64,000 nt of DNA from Leptothoe sp034932105 (GCF_034932105.1 NZ_JAYGIG010000014.1:1-64000), one strand, 5' to 3'; shown: positions 8,525 through 17,070, counted from the first letter of the stretch. The notes: a model not told the origin generated them from the sequence alone. Translations and numbers: made by a program.

Positions 8525-8555
8525 AAACCTATAGTTTCCTAAGTAAGACCAGCCC

Positions 8556-9236
8556 ATGCTGAAAGCGGTTTTATTCGACTTGGACGGCACCCTCGCCCAT
8601 ACCGATCAGATTCACTTCCAAGTTTGGCAATCGTTGCTCGCCCCCCATGGGATGACCGTTGACCAGGCATTTTACGATCGCTTCATTAGCGGTCGACTCA
8701 ACCCTGACATTGTGAGGGATTTGCTACCAAATTTGTCAGTGGCCCAGGGGGTGCTCTTTAGCGCTGACAAAGAAGCTCGGTTTCGCGAGATGGCGGCTGA
8801 CCAACTGCAGCGGATGCCAGGACTAACGGATTTTTTACACCACATAGAGCATCAGGGATACGCCACCGCACTAGTGACCAACGCTCCCCGTTCCAATGCA
8901 GATTTTATGCTGCACACCCTGGCCCTAAAGGGGATGTTCTACCCCGTCATCATTGCCGATGATTTACCCAAAGGTAAACCCGATCCGCTGCCTTACCAAA
9001 CCGCCTTAGATCAGCTGGGACTAAGGCCAGACGAGGCTCTAGTGTTTGAAGATTCCCCCACGGGGGTGCGGTCCGCCACGGCGGCGGGTATTCCCACCAT
9101 TGGCGTTACCTCCAGCCACAGTGACGCGACCCTATGCCAGCTGGGGGCAATATTCACTATTGTGGATTTTACCGATAGGCGACTGTTAACCTATGGAGTC
9201 CAGGAGAAGATTACGGAACCGATAGGCGACTGTTGA
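8556..9236 (+). CDS. HAD-superfamily hydrolase, beta-phosphoglucomutase/phosphatase type
   Basis: A soluble phosphotransferase using an Asp nucleophile. Motif I is LFDLDGTLA (residues 6-14). A helical cap similar to beta-phosphoglucomutase and sugar phosphatases follows. Motif II is ALVTNAPR, motif III the Lys in LPKGKPDP, and motif IV VFEDSPTGVRSA. At 226 aa it is the usual size. The substrate cannot be told from sequence. The last codons lie in a local direct duplication (see the repeat at 9171-9237), which may have replaced the original C-terminus. Confidence 0.85.
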   Translation: MLKAVLFDLDGTLAHTDQIHFQVWQSLLAPHGMTVDQAFYDRFISGRLNPDIVRDLLPNLSVAQGVLFSADKEARFREMAADQLQRMPGLTDFLHHIEHQGYATALVTNAPRSNADFMLHTLALKGMFYPVIIADDLPKGKPDPLPYQTALDQLGLRPDEALVFEDSPTGVRSATAAGIPTIGVTSSHSDATLCQLGAIFTIVDFTDRRLLTYGVQEKITEPIGDC

Positions 9237-9237
9237 C
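9171..9237. repeat. direct duplication at the 3' end of the HAD gene
   Basis: ACCGATAGGCGACTGTT occurs at 9171-9187 and again at 9218-9234, an offset of 47 bp that is not a multiple of three. The second copy is therefore read in another frame and provides the final codons of the HAD protein. Confidence 0.7.
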
Positions 9238-9382
9238 TGTGGCCCCATGGGGACCAGGAAACTATCCCAGAGCCGTGCTCCATGCCCACCTTTAAGCTGG
9301 ACAGATCATCCTGTTGGATACTACTTGCAAGGACAGTACAGACTCTTAGATGGTAGGAATGGATTAGTTTCAGAGTCGCACC

Positions 9383-9679
9383 ATGAGCAATGCCCCTGAC
9401 GATCAGCCCCAAACCGTTCAGGACCGTTTGGCTAGGTTACGACACCTAGCCCAGGCCTTTCCCAAGGAGCAGCGGGAAGATGTCCTGCTCGAACTCGATG
9501 ATCTCAGCGCGGAGCTACGGGCCGATGGCTCCAGTCTCCCCACCCTGCATCCACGGCTCAAACGTCTAGCGGCCATTGCCATGATGGCCCGGATGTTTGC
9601 CACCAATAATCAGCAGGCGATTGAAGAGTTTGCCAGTAATTTGGTGGACTTAACTAAGGCGACAAAAATTGGGGATTAG
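9383..9679 (+). CDS. small helical protein of unknown function
   Basis: 98 aa, not recognised. The sequence is almost entirely predicted helix, with heptad-like Leu spacing (RLARLRHLAQAF, ELDDLSAELRA), a hydrophobic middle (RLKRLAAIAMMARMFA) and an acidic-to-neutral tail. There are no cysteines, signal peptide or clear membrane span. The ATG at 9383 follows a spacer of about 145 bp after the HAD gene. Codon use matches its neighbours, so I take it as real. It could be a small adaptor or a nucleoid-associated factor, but nothing shows that. Confidence 0.6.
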   Translation: MSNAPDDQPQTVQDRLARLRHLAQAFPKEQREDVLLELDDLSAELRADGSSLPTLHPRLKRLAAIAMMARMFATNNQQAIEEFASNLVDLTKATKIGD

Positions 9680-9720
9680 CCGGGCAAGGGGCAGCGGCTA
9701 TTAATAGCGCTTAGTGACCC

Positions 9721-10635
9721 TTAGTAGTAATAATTCTGCACCGGCAACGTATAGTCCTGCTCCACCCAAATTTGCGCATTGACCGGTCCGTAGTGATTCC
9801 GCAGCGCACTTTCCACCCGTTCGCCGATGGTGCGGGCCATGCCCAGAAACTCTGGGTGTACCGCTAGGTAAAGTTCGATCCAGACCTGGCGACCCACCAT
9901 CCCCCGCGACCGGATCCGATTGCAACGGATGACACCTTCTACGGTGGTGACCACCTGGGCAATGGCTTCAGGGGCAATGGCGGTGGGCCTGAGTAGGGTG
10001 GGCAACTGGGTATCAAGGACGCGCCAGAAGCTGTGGAGGGTGAAGATAATTAGTGCGATCGCAATCAGTGGATCCAGCCAAGCATAGCCGCGCCAAATAC
10101 CCACCAACCCCAGCAACACCGAGATACTTAACCAGCCATCTCCCAACACATGCTGGGTCGTCAACTTGAGGGCCAAACTCTGTAGGTATCGCCCCTGATA
10201 GGAAACCACCAAAGCCAAGGTGAGGGCAATAGCCACCATGGCCGCCATCAGCTGCATTAGGACAACGGTCACCTCCACCGGAAAGGGCAAAGCAACCCGC
10301 TGCATCGCCGCTTCAAACTGGCCAAACGCAACGATTAAAATACTCACGCCGAAAAACCCTAACAGGGCTGCCAATATTAGCGACCCACCCACTTCTCCTC
10401 GACCATGACCCCATATTTCTCGTCCCAAAGGGCGTTGAGGCGAAGCCACCGCAGTCAAACTCAGGGCGGTACTAAAAACATCAATTAGGGTGTGGAGAGA
10501 TTCTGCCAATAAACAAACCGATTGACTCGTCCAACCAGCCGTCACCTCAATGGTCAAGATCACCAAATTTGCCCACAGCATCATCAGCAACAGGCGATAG
10601 CATGTTTGCCGTTGTTGCCCAGCATCTATGACCAT
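9721..10635 (-). CDS. cation diffusion facilitator (CDF) family metal transporter
   Basis: A proton-coupled exporter of divalent metals (Zn, Co, Ni, Mn or Fe in the family). The 304-aa protein has six membrane helices. Metal-site motifs are visible in TM2 (SLHTLID, an HxxxD) and TM5 (HVLGD, a second HxxxD), followed by a cytoplasmic metallochaperone-like domain (from about 215, VEGVIRCNRIRSR). The HxxxD in TM2 differs from the DxxxD of iron and manganese members and suits zinc-type sites; this is an inference. Its ATG lies one codon after the stop of an in-frame repeat-coding frame (10639-10899), and the 45-bp array covers its leader. Confidence 0.82.
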   Translation of the reverse strand: MVIDAGQQRQTCYRLLLMMLWANLVILTIEVTAGWTSQSVCLLAESLHTLIDVFSTALSLTAVASPQRPLGREIWGHGRGEVGGSLILAALLGFFGVSILIVAFGQFEAAMQRVALPFPVEVTVVLMQLMAAMVAIALTLALVVSYQGRYLQSLALKLTTQHVLGDGWLSISVLLGLVGIWRGYAWLDPLIAIALIIFTLHSFWRVLDTQLPTLLRPTAIAPEAIAQVVTTVEGVIRCNRIRSRGMVGRQVWIELYLAVHPEFLGMARTIGERVESALRNHYGPVNAQIWVEQDYTLPVQNYYY

Positions 10636-10638
10636 GGA

Positions 10639-10899
10639 TTACCCATTAACCAGTTGAACATATTCAATGACGTGCCCCCTGCCAAGGGACCATATCACGG
10701 GAAGGAGAATGTCATCCATAAAGGCTGCATCGATAGCGATGCATTCAGGAGAATGGCCATCCATAAAAGCTGCATCGATAGCGATGCATTCAGGAGAATG
10801 GCCATCCATAAAAGCTGCATCGATAGCGATGCATTCAGGGAAATGGCTATCCATAAAAGCTGCATCCCTGACAGCTGTATTCAGGAGAATGGCCATCAA
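10639..10899 (-). CDS. candidate leader reading frame made of 15-residue repeats
   Basis: An 86-codon frame is translated from the tandem array. It repeats AAFMDGHSPECIAID about three times, with a diverged flanking copy on each side, and ends EYVQLVNG then TAA. The CDF transporter starts one codon later in the same frame (TAA TCC ATG). The repeats are rich in Asp, His, Glu and Cys, which could bind metal. Whether it is translated is unknown. It may be a by-product of a 45-bp repeat length; the opposite strand is also open here. Confidence 0.25.
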   Translation of the reverse strand: MMAILLNTAVRDAAFMDSHFPECIAIDAAFMDGHSPECIAIDAAFMDGHSPECIAIDAAFMDDILLPVIWSLGRGHVIEYVQLVNG

Positions 10900-10935
10900 A
10901 AAGCTGCATCCCTGACAGCTATTTTTAGGGGAATG
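10711..10935. repeat. five-copy 45-bp tandem repeat array
   Basis: Copies start at 10711, 10756, 10801, 10846 and 10892, with a decayed sixth from 10936. Copies 1-3 are exactly 45 bp and nearly identical; copies 4 and 5 are 46 and 44 bp and diverge. Copies 1-3 each contain the hairpin TGCATCG-ATAG-CGATGCA. In copies 4 and 5 this is replaced by a different short stem (AGCTG with CAGCT). There are no unique spacers, so it is not a CRISPR. It fills the leader region of the CDF transporter. Confidence 0.85.
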
Positions 10936-10983
10936 GTCACCCCAAAAAACTGTACGGATGTTGATGCTAATAGGCTATATGTC

Positions 10984-11045
10984 CTAATCAGTTAAGGGTT
11001 GGATAGGCTGGTTAAAATCAGCCTATCCAACCCTTAACTGATTAG
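10984..11045. repeat. perfect 27-bp inverted repeat with an 8-nt loop
   Basis: The left arm 10984-11010 and right arm 11019-11045 are exact reverse complements (beginning CTAATCAGTTAAGGG and ending CCCTTAACTGATTAG). The loop is GTTAAAAT. No T-run follows on either side. It lies just beyond the 45-bp array, upstream of the CDF gene. Perfect arms this long suggest either recent origin or selection; a miniature palindromic element or a strong RNA hairpin are the main options. Confidence 0.85.
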
Positions 11046-11236
11046 CACTAAGCATTCAGGCTAAAAAATTACGGTACTAACAGATAATCAGAAAAATCGA
11101 ATTGAAGTGCAGATTCTCTGATGCAAGATTAGGGTTTATTGGGCGTTCTCACTGTCTGACTGAATAAGACTTAAATACTTGAGAAGATGATGCGCTCAAG
11201 CCAGACATTAATCAAAACTTTGATTTAAATGCAGAA

Positions 11237-11275
11237 AGGGTACCGACGACTGGCCGTGTTTCGTCTCGGTACCCT
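11237..11275. terminator. stem-loop downstream of the DALR-domain gene
   Basis: AGGGTACCGA (11237-11246) pairs with TCGGTACCCT (11266-11275). A further 3 bp pair (GAC with GTC) after a one-base bulge. It lies about 100 bp beyond the stop of the minus-strand gene at 11373. A clear U-run is missing, so a terminator role is probable but not certain. Between 11046 and 11372 I see nothing else. Confidence 0.4.
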
Positions 11276-11372
11276 CACTGGTTCGCTCCTCACACACAAT
11301 AGTAATTCTAGGCTATACAGCGGAATTTGTCATCCCTAATCTAAACTTTCATATCTAAACCTATCCATCAGC

Positions 11373-12200
11373 CTAAAACCATTCCCTTAATGGATAGCCC
11401 AATCTTTCACCTAGTAATTGTTTCAGCACAACTTGAGTTGGCCTTAGCCAACGACTGACTTCCCCAGCTTCGGATGAGGCGGGTGTCGTGGCACCAGCGC
11501 ATTGTTCCAAGGCCATGATCAGCTGCTTAGACATTTGTAACAATTGGGGCTGCGTAGCCTCATCCCAACCATCGCAAATATCTAGCAAACAGTGAATCAA
11601 TTGATACAGGGGAGGATGGGGCATGGAAAACATAACCCCAGGGGGGATGTCGGTCTGCACCTGCGCCACTCCACCCATTTGCTGGTAACAGGCCTGCCAT
11701 CGACAGCACAGCTCATATCCAGATTGCAGCTGCCATAGTTGTTCGGGCGTGATCGACTGAGACGATACCTGTTTTACTGTCTGTAACGTCTGCAATGTCT
11801 GCGGAGATAGCTGCTGCCGCCATTGATCTATTCCCCCCTGGGAAATGACAAACTCCAGCCAGCCAGCCTCGTTCTGGCGAATGCTTGACCATACTGAGGG
11901 GGTTGATTGCCCCAGCAACACCCTCAGTAGATTAGAGGCAATATCACCCACGGGTTGTTGCCAGATTTGCTCCAGCTTGCATGAAATTGCCGAAACATAC
12001 GTAACTGTTTCTTTACAATGAACTTTTTTTAAGGGAATACTCTGATGACAAATATGTGTGGTTTTACCGATGCTTAATAAAACCGCTGAATATCTAAGGG
12101 GAGTATGAAGGTTTGACTTAGATGATGCTTGATTGATGGGATTGATCACGTCAATCGATGAAGCTAAATCAGACAGCAATGTCCGTTTTAACGAAATCAT
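11373..12200 (-). CDS. DALR anticodon-binding-domain-like protein
   Basis: 275 aa. The C-terminal half (from about residue 155) resembles the DALR helical domain that class I arginyl- and cysteinyl-tRNA synthetases use to bind the anticodon: LWQLQSGYELCCRWQACYQQ, then helices ending in a VLKQLLGERLGYPL segment. No HIGH or KMSKS catalytic motif exists, so it is not a synthetase. The middle part (ISCKLEQIWQQPVGDIASNLL, GWLEFVISQGGIDQWRQQL) recalls the N-terminal add-on of ArgRS. Stand-alone proteins of this type occur in cyanobacteria with no known role. The first 50 residues are poorly conserved in character, and the start is uncertain. Confidence 0.5.
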   Translation of the reverse strand: MISLKRTLLSDLASSIDVINPINQASSKSNLHTPLRYSAVLLSIGKTTHICHQSIPLKKVHCKETVTYVSAISCKLEQIWQQPVGDIASNLLRVLLGQSTPSVWSSIRQNEAGWLEFVISQGGIDQWRQQLSPQTLQTLQTVKQVSSQSITPEQLWQLQSGYELCCRWQACYQQMGGVAQVQTDIPPGVMFSMPHPPLYQLIHCLLDICDGWDEATQPQLLQMSKQLIMALEQCAGATTPASSEAGEVSRWLRPTQVVLKQLLGERLGYPLREWF

Positions 12201-12589
12201 GTCATATTATTTGTATTAACTGGGTGAAAGTACAGAGCTTTTTCTGTGCGCCCCTTTTTTTGATCTGAATCACGGGTTAGTTAAGTATTGGGGTTCAGTA
12301 ACCTCCTTCAAAAAAAGCTGAAGTAAGTATAAAGAAGTCAATTTCGGGATGCCAATCAGATCGGTCGTTTGTATTAATGTACTTGATGTATTTGTTTCGT
12401 ATACTGATCGTGGTTTTACGGTTGACAAGTACAACGGCTTATTAGTTCTTGACATAGGGCTTTTAAATTACTTCTTTTTAAATTTCATACGTGATCGCAT
12501 TCAGGGTGGATCAATAACTGGAGTCTTCGTCAACCGAAAGTTCTCCAGATTATTTTTGGCTAAAAACTCTATGGCTTGACACTAGGTAA

Positions 12590-13336
12590 ATGACACTAAC
12601 TGAATTATCAACAACTGCCAGCACTGTCCCCATGTCATCATCTCTCCCAGCGGATGACGCTCGGCCATTTCATGTATGGCAACGCATCCTTGATTGGGCA
12701 CAAGAGCATTATCGATGTCGCACCTTTAGTAAAGATGAACGGATTCCGACACGGCCAGGATTGCTTTACTTAGTTCAGCAGGGTGCTGTGCGTTTGGTGG
12801 GAAGTGCTCAGGTTAGCGCCACCCTCAAGCAGCAAAAAGCCTCTTCCGCTAGAGTCCCCTTAGTCGCTGCCGAAGAAGCCTTTCTCGGGTTTGTGGGAGC
12901 GGGTCAGCCATTTGAGATCGTTGCCCAGCCACCCTTCACCCTCCAGAGCTTTTCCCATGTAGATCAGACCACCATTGTCTGGCTTTACTGGAATGATTTG
13001 GATACTTGGCCCCATTTCCGCCGTGAGGTACTCGATGCCTTTCGTCGCCAGCATCAGCGTAAGTTACTGTGGCTCAGTACCTTGGGTCAACGCCGCACCA
13101 TCGATCGACTGTTGGGCTTTTTGACTTTGCTGGTGGATGAGTATGGTGAGCCCTGTGACAATGGCTACTACCTACCCTTTCCCCTGACCCATGCCCAAAT
13201 CGGTAGTGCCATCGGTTCTACCCGAGTCACCGTTACCCGCCTGATGGGTAAACTGCGTCAGCGGGGTTTGATTCAAAGCCATGGTGAGAATCTCATCAGC
13301 ATTCCCTTTGGTACCAGCCTAAAACAACAGGGGTAA
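12590..13336 (+). CDS. Crp/Fnr-family transcriptional regulator
   Basis: 248 aa. It has a degenerate cyclic-nucleotide-binding-like N-terminal domain (HVWQRILDWAQEHYRCRTF, ERIPTRPGLLYLVQQGAVRL, EEAFLGFVGAGQPFEIV), a long dimerisation helix (about 150-175) and a winged helix-turn-helix (LTHAQIGSAIGSTRVTVTRL with the recognition helix STRVTVTRLMGKL). The cAMP-contact residues of classical Crp are not evident, so it probably responds to another signal. This subtype is widespread in cyanobacteria and differs from NtcA. The upstream gap 12201-12589 is AT-rich and presumably holds divergent promoters for this gene and the DALR gene; I see no convincing gene in it. Confidence 0.82.
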   Translation: MTLTELSTTASTVPMSSSLPADDARPFHVWQRILDWAQEHYRCRTFSKDERIPTRPGLLYLVQQGAVRLVGSAQVSATLKQQKASSARVPLVAAEEAFLGFVGAGQPFEIVAQPPFTLQSFSHVDQTTIVWLYWNDLDTWPHFRREVLDAFRRQHQRKLLWLSTLGQRRTIDRLLGFLTLLVDEYGEPCDNGYYLPFPLTHAQIGSAIGSTRVTVTRLMGKLRQRGLIQSHGENLISIPFGTSLKQQG

Positions 13337-13415
13337 TTCGGTTTAATCAACTAACCCACTGGTTTCAGTCGGGTTTGTGGGCAGGGATTGTGCAGCTGGG
13401 ATAGTTCTTCGGGGA

Positions 13416-15539
13416 CTACCGCAGCGGTGCAAACCCTGCCTCTTTTATGGCTGTTTGCCCCTCTGCTGACAAAATTAACTCCCCATAGGCTCGGCCAATT
13501 GGCACATCGACATTGCCCACAACATAAATCTGACGGGATAGGGGATAGTCCCCAGATGCAAATCCTTCTAGGTTGGGTTGATTACGCTGATTGGGGCAGT
13601 CTTTCAATTCAACGTAGGGGGACTGATACGGTGCCTGCTGCTCAATGGATAGGGGTTTGACCGTGCATTGACCCACCACCTCTGGGGCTGATGCAAAGTA
13701 AATTGAGCCGGGGGTATTTGCTGTCAGTCGCAGGGCGGCAGTGGTGTTATCGCTAAGCTGCACATTACTGCCTAGGTCTGCGCCATTGAGGACAGTCTGG
13801 CTAAAGAATTGCACCGTGCCCCCCGCATCACTTCGAGAAATGGGCACCACGGGTAAATCAGGTCCTCCCAGCTGCTGCCAGTTATTGATCCGCCCAGTGT
13901 AAATATCTCTCAGTTGGGCCAGGCTGACATTGGTCAGCGATAGCTCCGGATGGGTGACAATGGCCACCCCCTCAATGGCCACCGGAATTTCTTCTAATGT
14001 GATGCCCTGTTGTTCGGCCTGCTGTTTTTCCTGGGCCGTGAGGGGGCGGGATGTCTGGACAAAATCCAACTCTCCAGCTAGGAGCATTTGAATACCGGTG
14101 GATGAACCGGGTGCTTGATTGGTGGGGGTTTTGTAGACCAGCTTTAGTCCTGGAATAGCCTGTTGCAATTGTGGGTCGAGCACTCCTCGAATGGGGGCCC
14201 ATGTGGTGCTACCACCGTAGTTAAATTGACCTGAGGGTACGACCACATCCTGAAAGCTGGCGGCTGGCTTGATGGTGGATAGCTGGGGCTGGCCGAGACC
14301 CAACTGGCCCAGGTCTAATGAGCCCTTTTGCTTTAGGAACCAGCCTCCGCTTGCGATCGCACCCACCAGTAAAACCAATCCCAGCAGCCAAGGTGACAGT
14401 CCCCCTTTTTTCGGTGAGGATGGGGCTTTGGGTAGTGATGATGCTTTGGGCCGCGGTGGGACAACCGGGCCGGGTGAGACAGGAGAGACTGGCAGAGGCG
14501 GTGGTGGTGTAGCAGCAGCTGCTGCTGCAGAAGGTGATGGATTGGGGGGGAGCGGTGGCGGTGGCTGGTGGCCTTTCCCCGCAACAGGGACAGTAGAAGA
14601 GCCCATCAGAGCGGTTAAGGCATCCTTGGCATTGCCATAGCGATCCTGGGGACTGGCGCTTAGTAGCCGATCAAGTACGGCCGCCAAGTTAGTGTCCTGG
14701 ATGGTGATATGGGTTTGCCATCGCCAGCGGTTGCTATAGCTATCAAAGAGTTCCGTGGTCTCTTTGCCGGTTAGCAAAACGACACAGGTGACGGCCAGGG
14801 AATAGAGATCGGAGGCGGGAAATACCTGACCACCGGTAACTTGCTCTGGTGGTGCGTAGCCCGTGGTGTAAATGCCGGTGGATTTTGCCGAGGATGCAGC
14901 TGCGGTAACCTGTTTTACGGCGCCAAAATCCAATAGGAATAGCTGATTATCCACCGTCTTCATAATGTTAGACGGTTTAATATCGCGGTGAATCGCCCCA
15001 TTACTGTGGACAAACTCTAGTACCCGAAGAATGGAGACCAGAATAGCCTTGACCGCGCCCTCGGGCAGGCTACCTCGCCGCTCTAGGATCTGTTCTAGGT
15101 CTTCCCCATCGATAAATTCTTGCACTAAGTAAAAGTATTCTTCGTCCTGCCCCGAAGAGGGGGATTTCACCACAATGGAGAAGTAGGCAAGGAGATCGGG
15201 AATTTGGGGATGCTGGTTACCCAGGCGCTCTAGAACTTCCGCTTCCCGAGCAAATAGTTCCTGGGCAATGGTTAATTGCTGCTGGGTGAGCTGGGTGGAA
15301 GGTTGAAATAATTTAACGACACAGGGGCGGAGGCCAGGGGTGTCGCGATCGCACGCATAAAAAGCCGCCCCAAAGCCCCCCTGGCCCAAAAGCCGCTGGG
15401 GCAAATAGCGCCCCCGCAAAATCAGTGGCATACCGCAGTTAGTGCAAAATAGCTGCGTTGCTGTGCGGATTGAGTCCTTCAGATTGGGATGGGAATTAAT
15501 GGGCCGAGAACATCCAGGGCGGGTGCAGTGTAATTGCAT
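13416..15539 (-). CDS. Ser/Thr protein kinase fused to a PstS-like phosphate-binding domain
   Basis: A 707-aa receptor-type kinase. Residues 1-40 form a zinc ribbon (Cys 5, 10, 32, 35). The Hanks kinase domain spans about 44-312, with GQGGFG at 52-57, the lysine in VVKLF near 76, HRDIKPSN at 184-191 and DFG at 204-206. A Pro/Ala/Ser-rich linker follows, then one membrane helix at about 382-402. From about 430 to the end is a periplasmic-binding fold like PstS (GSSTGIQMLLAGELDFVQTSRPLT, IYTGRINNWQQLGG, SRSDAGGTVQFF). The architecture suggests periplasmic ligand sensing coupled to cytoplasmic phosphorylation. The ligand could be phosphate, which is not shown. The gene neighbours rbcR in the same direction. 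Confidence 0.88.
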   Translation of the reverse strand: MQLHCTRPGCSRPINSHPNLKDSIRTATQLFCTNCGMPLILRGRYLPQRLLGQGGFGAAFYACDRDTPGLRPCVVKLFQPSTQLTQQQLTIAQELFAREAEVLERLGNQHPQIPDLLAYFSIVVKSPSSGQDEEYFYLVQEFIDGEDLEQILERRGSLPEGAVKAILVSILRVLEFVHSNGAIHRDIKPSNIMKTVDNQLFLLDFGAVKQVTAAASSAKSTGIYTTGYAPPEQVTGGQVFPASDLYSLAVTCVVLLTGKETTELFDSYSNRWRWQTHITIQDTNLAAVLDRLLSASPQDRYGNAKDALTALMGSSTVPVAGKGHQPPPPLPPNPSPSAAAAAATPPPPLPVSPVSPGPVVPPRPKASSLPKAPSSPKKGGLSPWLLGLVLLVGAIASGGWFLKQKGSLDLGQLGLGQPQLSTIKPAASFQDVVVPSGQFNYGGSTTWAPIRGVLDPQLQQAIPGLKLVYKTPTNQAPGSSTGIQMLLAGELDFVQTSRPLTAQEKQQAEQQGITLEEIPVAIEGVAIVTHPELSLTNVSLAQLRDIYTGRINNWQQLGGPDLPVVPISRSDAGGTVQFFSQTVLNGADLGSNVQLSDNTTAALRLTANTPGSIYFASAPEVVGQCTVKPLSIEQQAPYQSPYVELKDCPNQRNQPNLEGFASGDYPLSRQIYVVGNVDVPIGRAYGELILSAEGQTAIKEAGFAPLR

Positions 15540-15630
15540 GGAACAGCAACGGGACGACTCATTAAAGTGACAACGGCTAAAAATTACCTTTAGACCATGT
15601 AGCCCAGACCGTGTAGTCCAGACTTTTAGT

Positions 15631-16671
15631 CTAACTGCTCTCTTCTAACGATTTTTTATCCATGGGATTGTCATTGATCGCCGCCTTTGGAGAAGACGAT
15701 GGGCCACTCCCATTTTTCTTGCGATCGGTGCGATGGTCAAAGTCAATTTCCCGATTAGTAAACTGGGGCAAAATTTCCCTAGTAAATGCGCCTGCTGCTG
15801 TTGAACGATAGCGATTGGGATTAAAAATCACTGACAGGGTGCGTTTGATCACCACCGAATCAATCTTGGCTCGGTGCAGTACCCCCATCTGGAGTTCTTT
15901 CTCAATGGCTGAGACGGACACAAACGCCACCCCCAGACCAGATTGCACCGCATTTTTGATCGCCTCGATGGAATTGAGTTCCATTTCCACCCGTAGCCGT
16001 CGGGTCTCAATTCCACAGCGGGTGAGCACCTGATCGATCACCTTGCGGATGGTGGACTGGGAATCTAAGGAAATGAACTTAAGCTTGTAGAGATCTTCTC
16101 GCTGAATGGCCTGGCTGCTAGCTAGGGGATGAAACACCGGCATAATCAGAGCCAGTTCATCCTCGGCGTAGGGAATAATCTCCAGGGAATCCTGTAGCTC
16201 TGGCGGCACTTCCCCCCCAATAATAGCCAGATCGATTTGACCGTTGCCCACACTCCAAGACGTACGACGGGTGGAGTGAACATGGAGCTGCACCGCCACA
16301 TCGGGATAGCGCTGACGAAATAGACCAATCATCCTGGGCAGCAAATAGGTGCCCGTGGTCTGGCTAGCGCCCACAATCAATGTGCCCCCCTGGAGCTTTT
16401 GCAGATCCTCAATGGCCCGGCATGTTTCATGGCAAAGGCTAAGGATGCGATCGCCATATTCCAATAATAGATAGCCCGCCTCCGTCAGCTGAGCCCGCCG
16501 ACCACCACGGTCAAACAGCGGCACATCCAACTGACGCTCTAAATTTTGTACCTGTAAACTAACGGCGGGTTGAGATACATACAGGCTATCGGCAGCTCGC
16601 TTAAAACTACCCTCCGCCGCAATTGCCTTTAGGATGCGCAGTTGATCTAACGTAAACGGGAGGTCAGACAT
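15631..16671 (-). CDS. rbcR: RbcR, LysR-type regulator of carbon-fixation genes
   Basis: 346 aa. It has an N-terminal winged helix-turn-helix typical of the RbcR/Ycf30 group (FTLDQLRILKAIAAEGSFKR, SQPAVSLQVQNLERQL) and a ligand-binding domain with the conserved GTLIVGASQTTGTYLLPRMI and VQLHVHSTRRTSWSV. The RbcR group regulates rbcLS and related CO2-fixation genes and is essential in several cyanobacteria. The C-terminal 45 residues after ILPQF are polar and lineage-specific. In the upstream gap (16672-17070) the symmetric motif TTCAT-N8-ATGAA at 16837-16854 could be a LysR-type site, but this is weak; nothing else stands out there. Confidence 0.85.
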   Translation of the reverse strand: MSDLPFTLDQLRILKAIAAEGSFKRAADSLYVSQPAVSLQVQNLERQLDVPLFDRGGRRAQLTEAGYLLLEYGDRILSLCHETCRAIEDLQKLQGGTLIVGASQTTGTYLLPRMIGLFRQRYPDVAVQLHVHSTRRTSWSVGNGQIDLAIIGGEVPPELQDSLEIIPYAEDELALIMPVFHPLASSQAIQREDLYKLKFISLDSQSTIRKVIDQVLTRCGIETRRLRVEMELNSIEAIKNAVQSGLGVAFVSVSAIEKELQMGVLHRAKIDSVVIKRTLSVIFNPNRYRSTAAGAFTREILPQFTNREIDFDHRTDRKKNGSGPSSSPKAAINDNPMDKKSLEESS

Positions 16672-17070
16672 AACGGTGAGGGTGTCAACTCCGGTATTTC
16701 AAGCAAACCCCGTGGCTCGATTGGTAGAGACCATAGATGGGAACATCTGACCAAAACCAAATGCAGTACCTCTGACGCTACCGAACAAATAGACTAGAAA
16801 GTTTGCCAGCACGTTAGAGTCTACATGATGTGTAGTTTCATCATTCCTTATGAAGGGACAATAACTCAAAACGTTAACTAAGTAATCTGTTTGTGAGGAA
16901 ATCTTTTAGAGAAAACCTACTAAACCACGACCAAATTAAAACCTGTAGCGTTTCCTAAGTCAAAACGACCGTTTTGGACATGGCACAGGTTTATGTCCGC
17001 TGCTACTCTTTTGTTGATCTAAAGCCAGTCTAGTGTGTGGTCTGTTGTATACCTGCCCTGCTTTCCCTAC

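Noticed and set aside
10711..10935. CRISPR array
   Set aside because: The repeats are contiguous with no unique spacers, and no cas genes are present.
10522..10995. 157-codon forward frame over the 45-bp array
   Set aside because: It runs antisense through the start of the CDF gene and is open only because the repeat period is a multiple of three; no ribosome site or family similarity.
12349..12579. 76-codon frame between the DALR and Crp-family genes
   Set aside because: AT-rich, no recognisable family, no clear ribosome site, and a divergent-promoter region is expected here.
16837..16854. LysR-type binding site TTCAT-N8-ATGAA upstream of rbcR
   Set aside because: Such short symmetric motifs occur by chance in AT-rich DNA, and spacing to the promoter is unknown; mentioned in the rbcR entry only.
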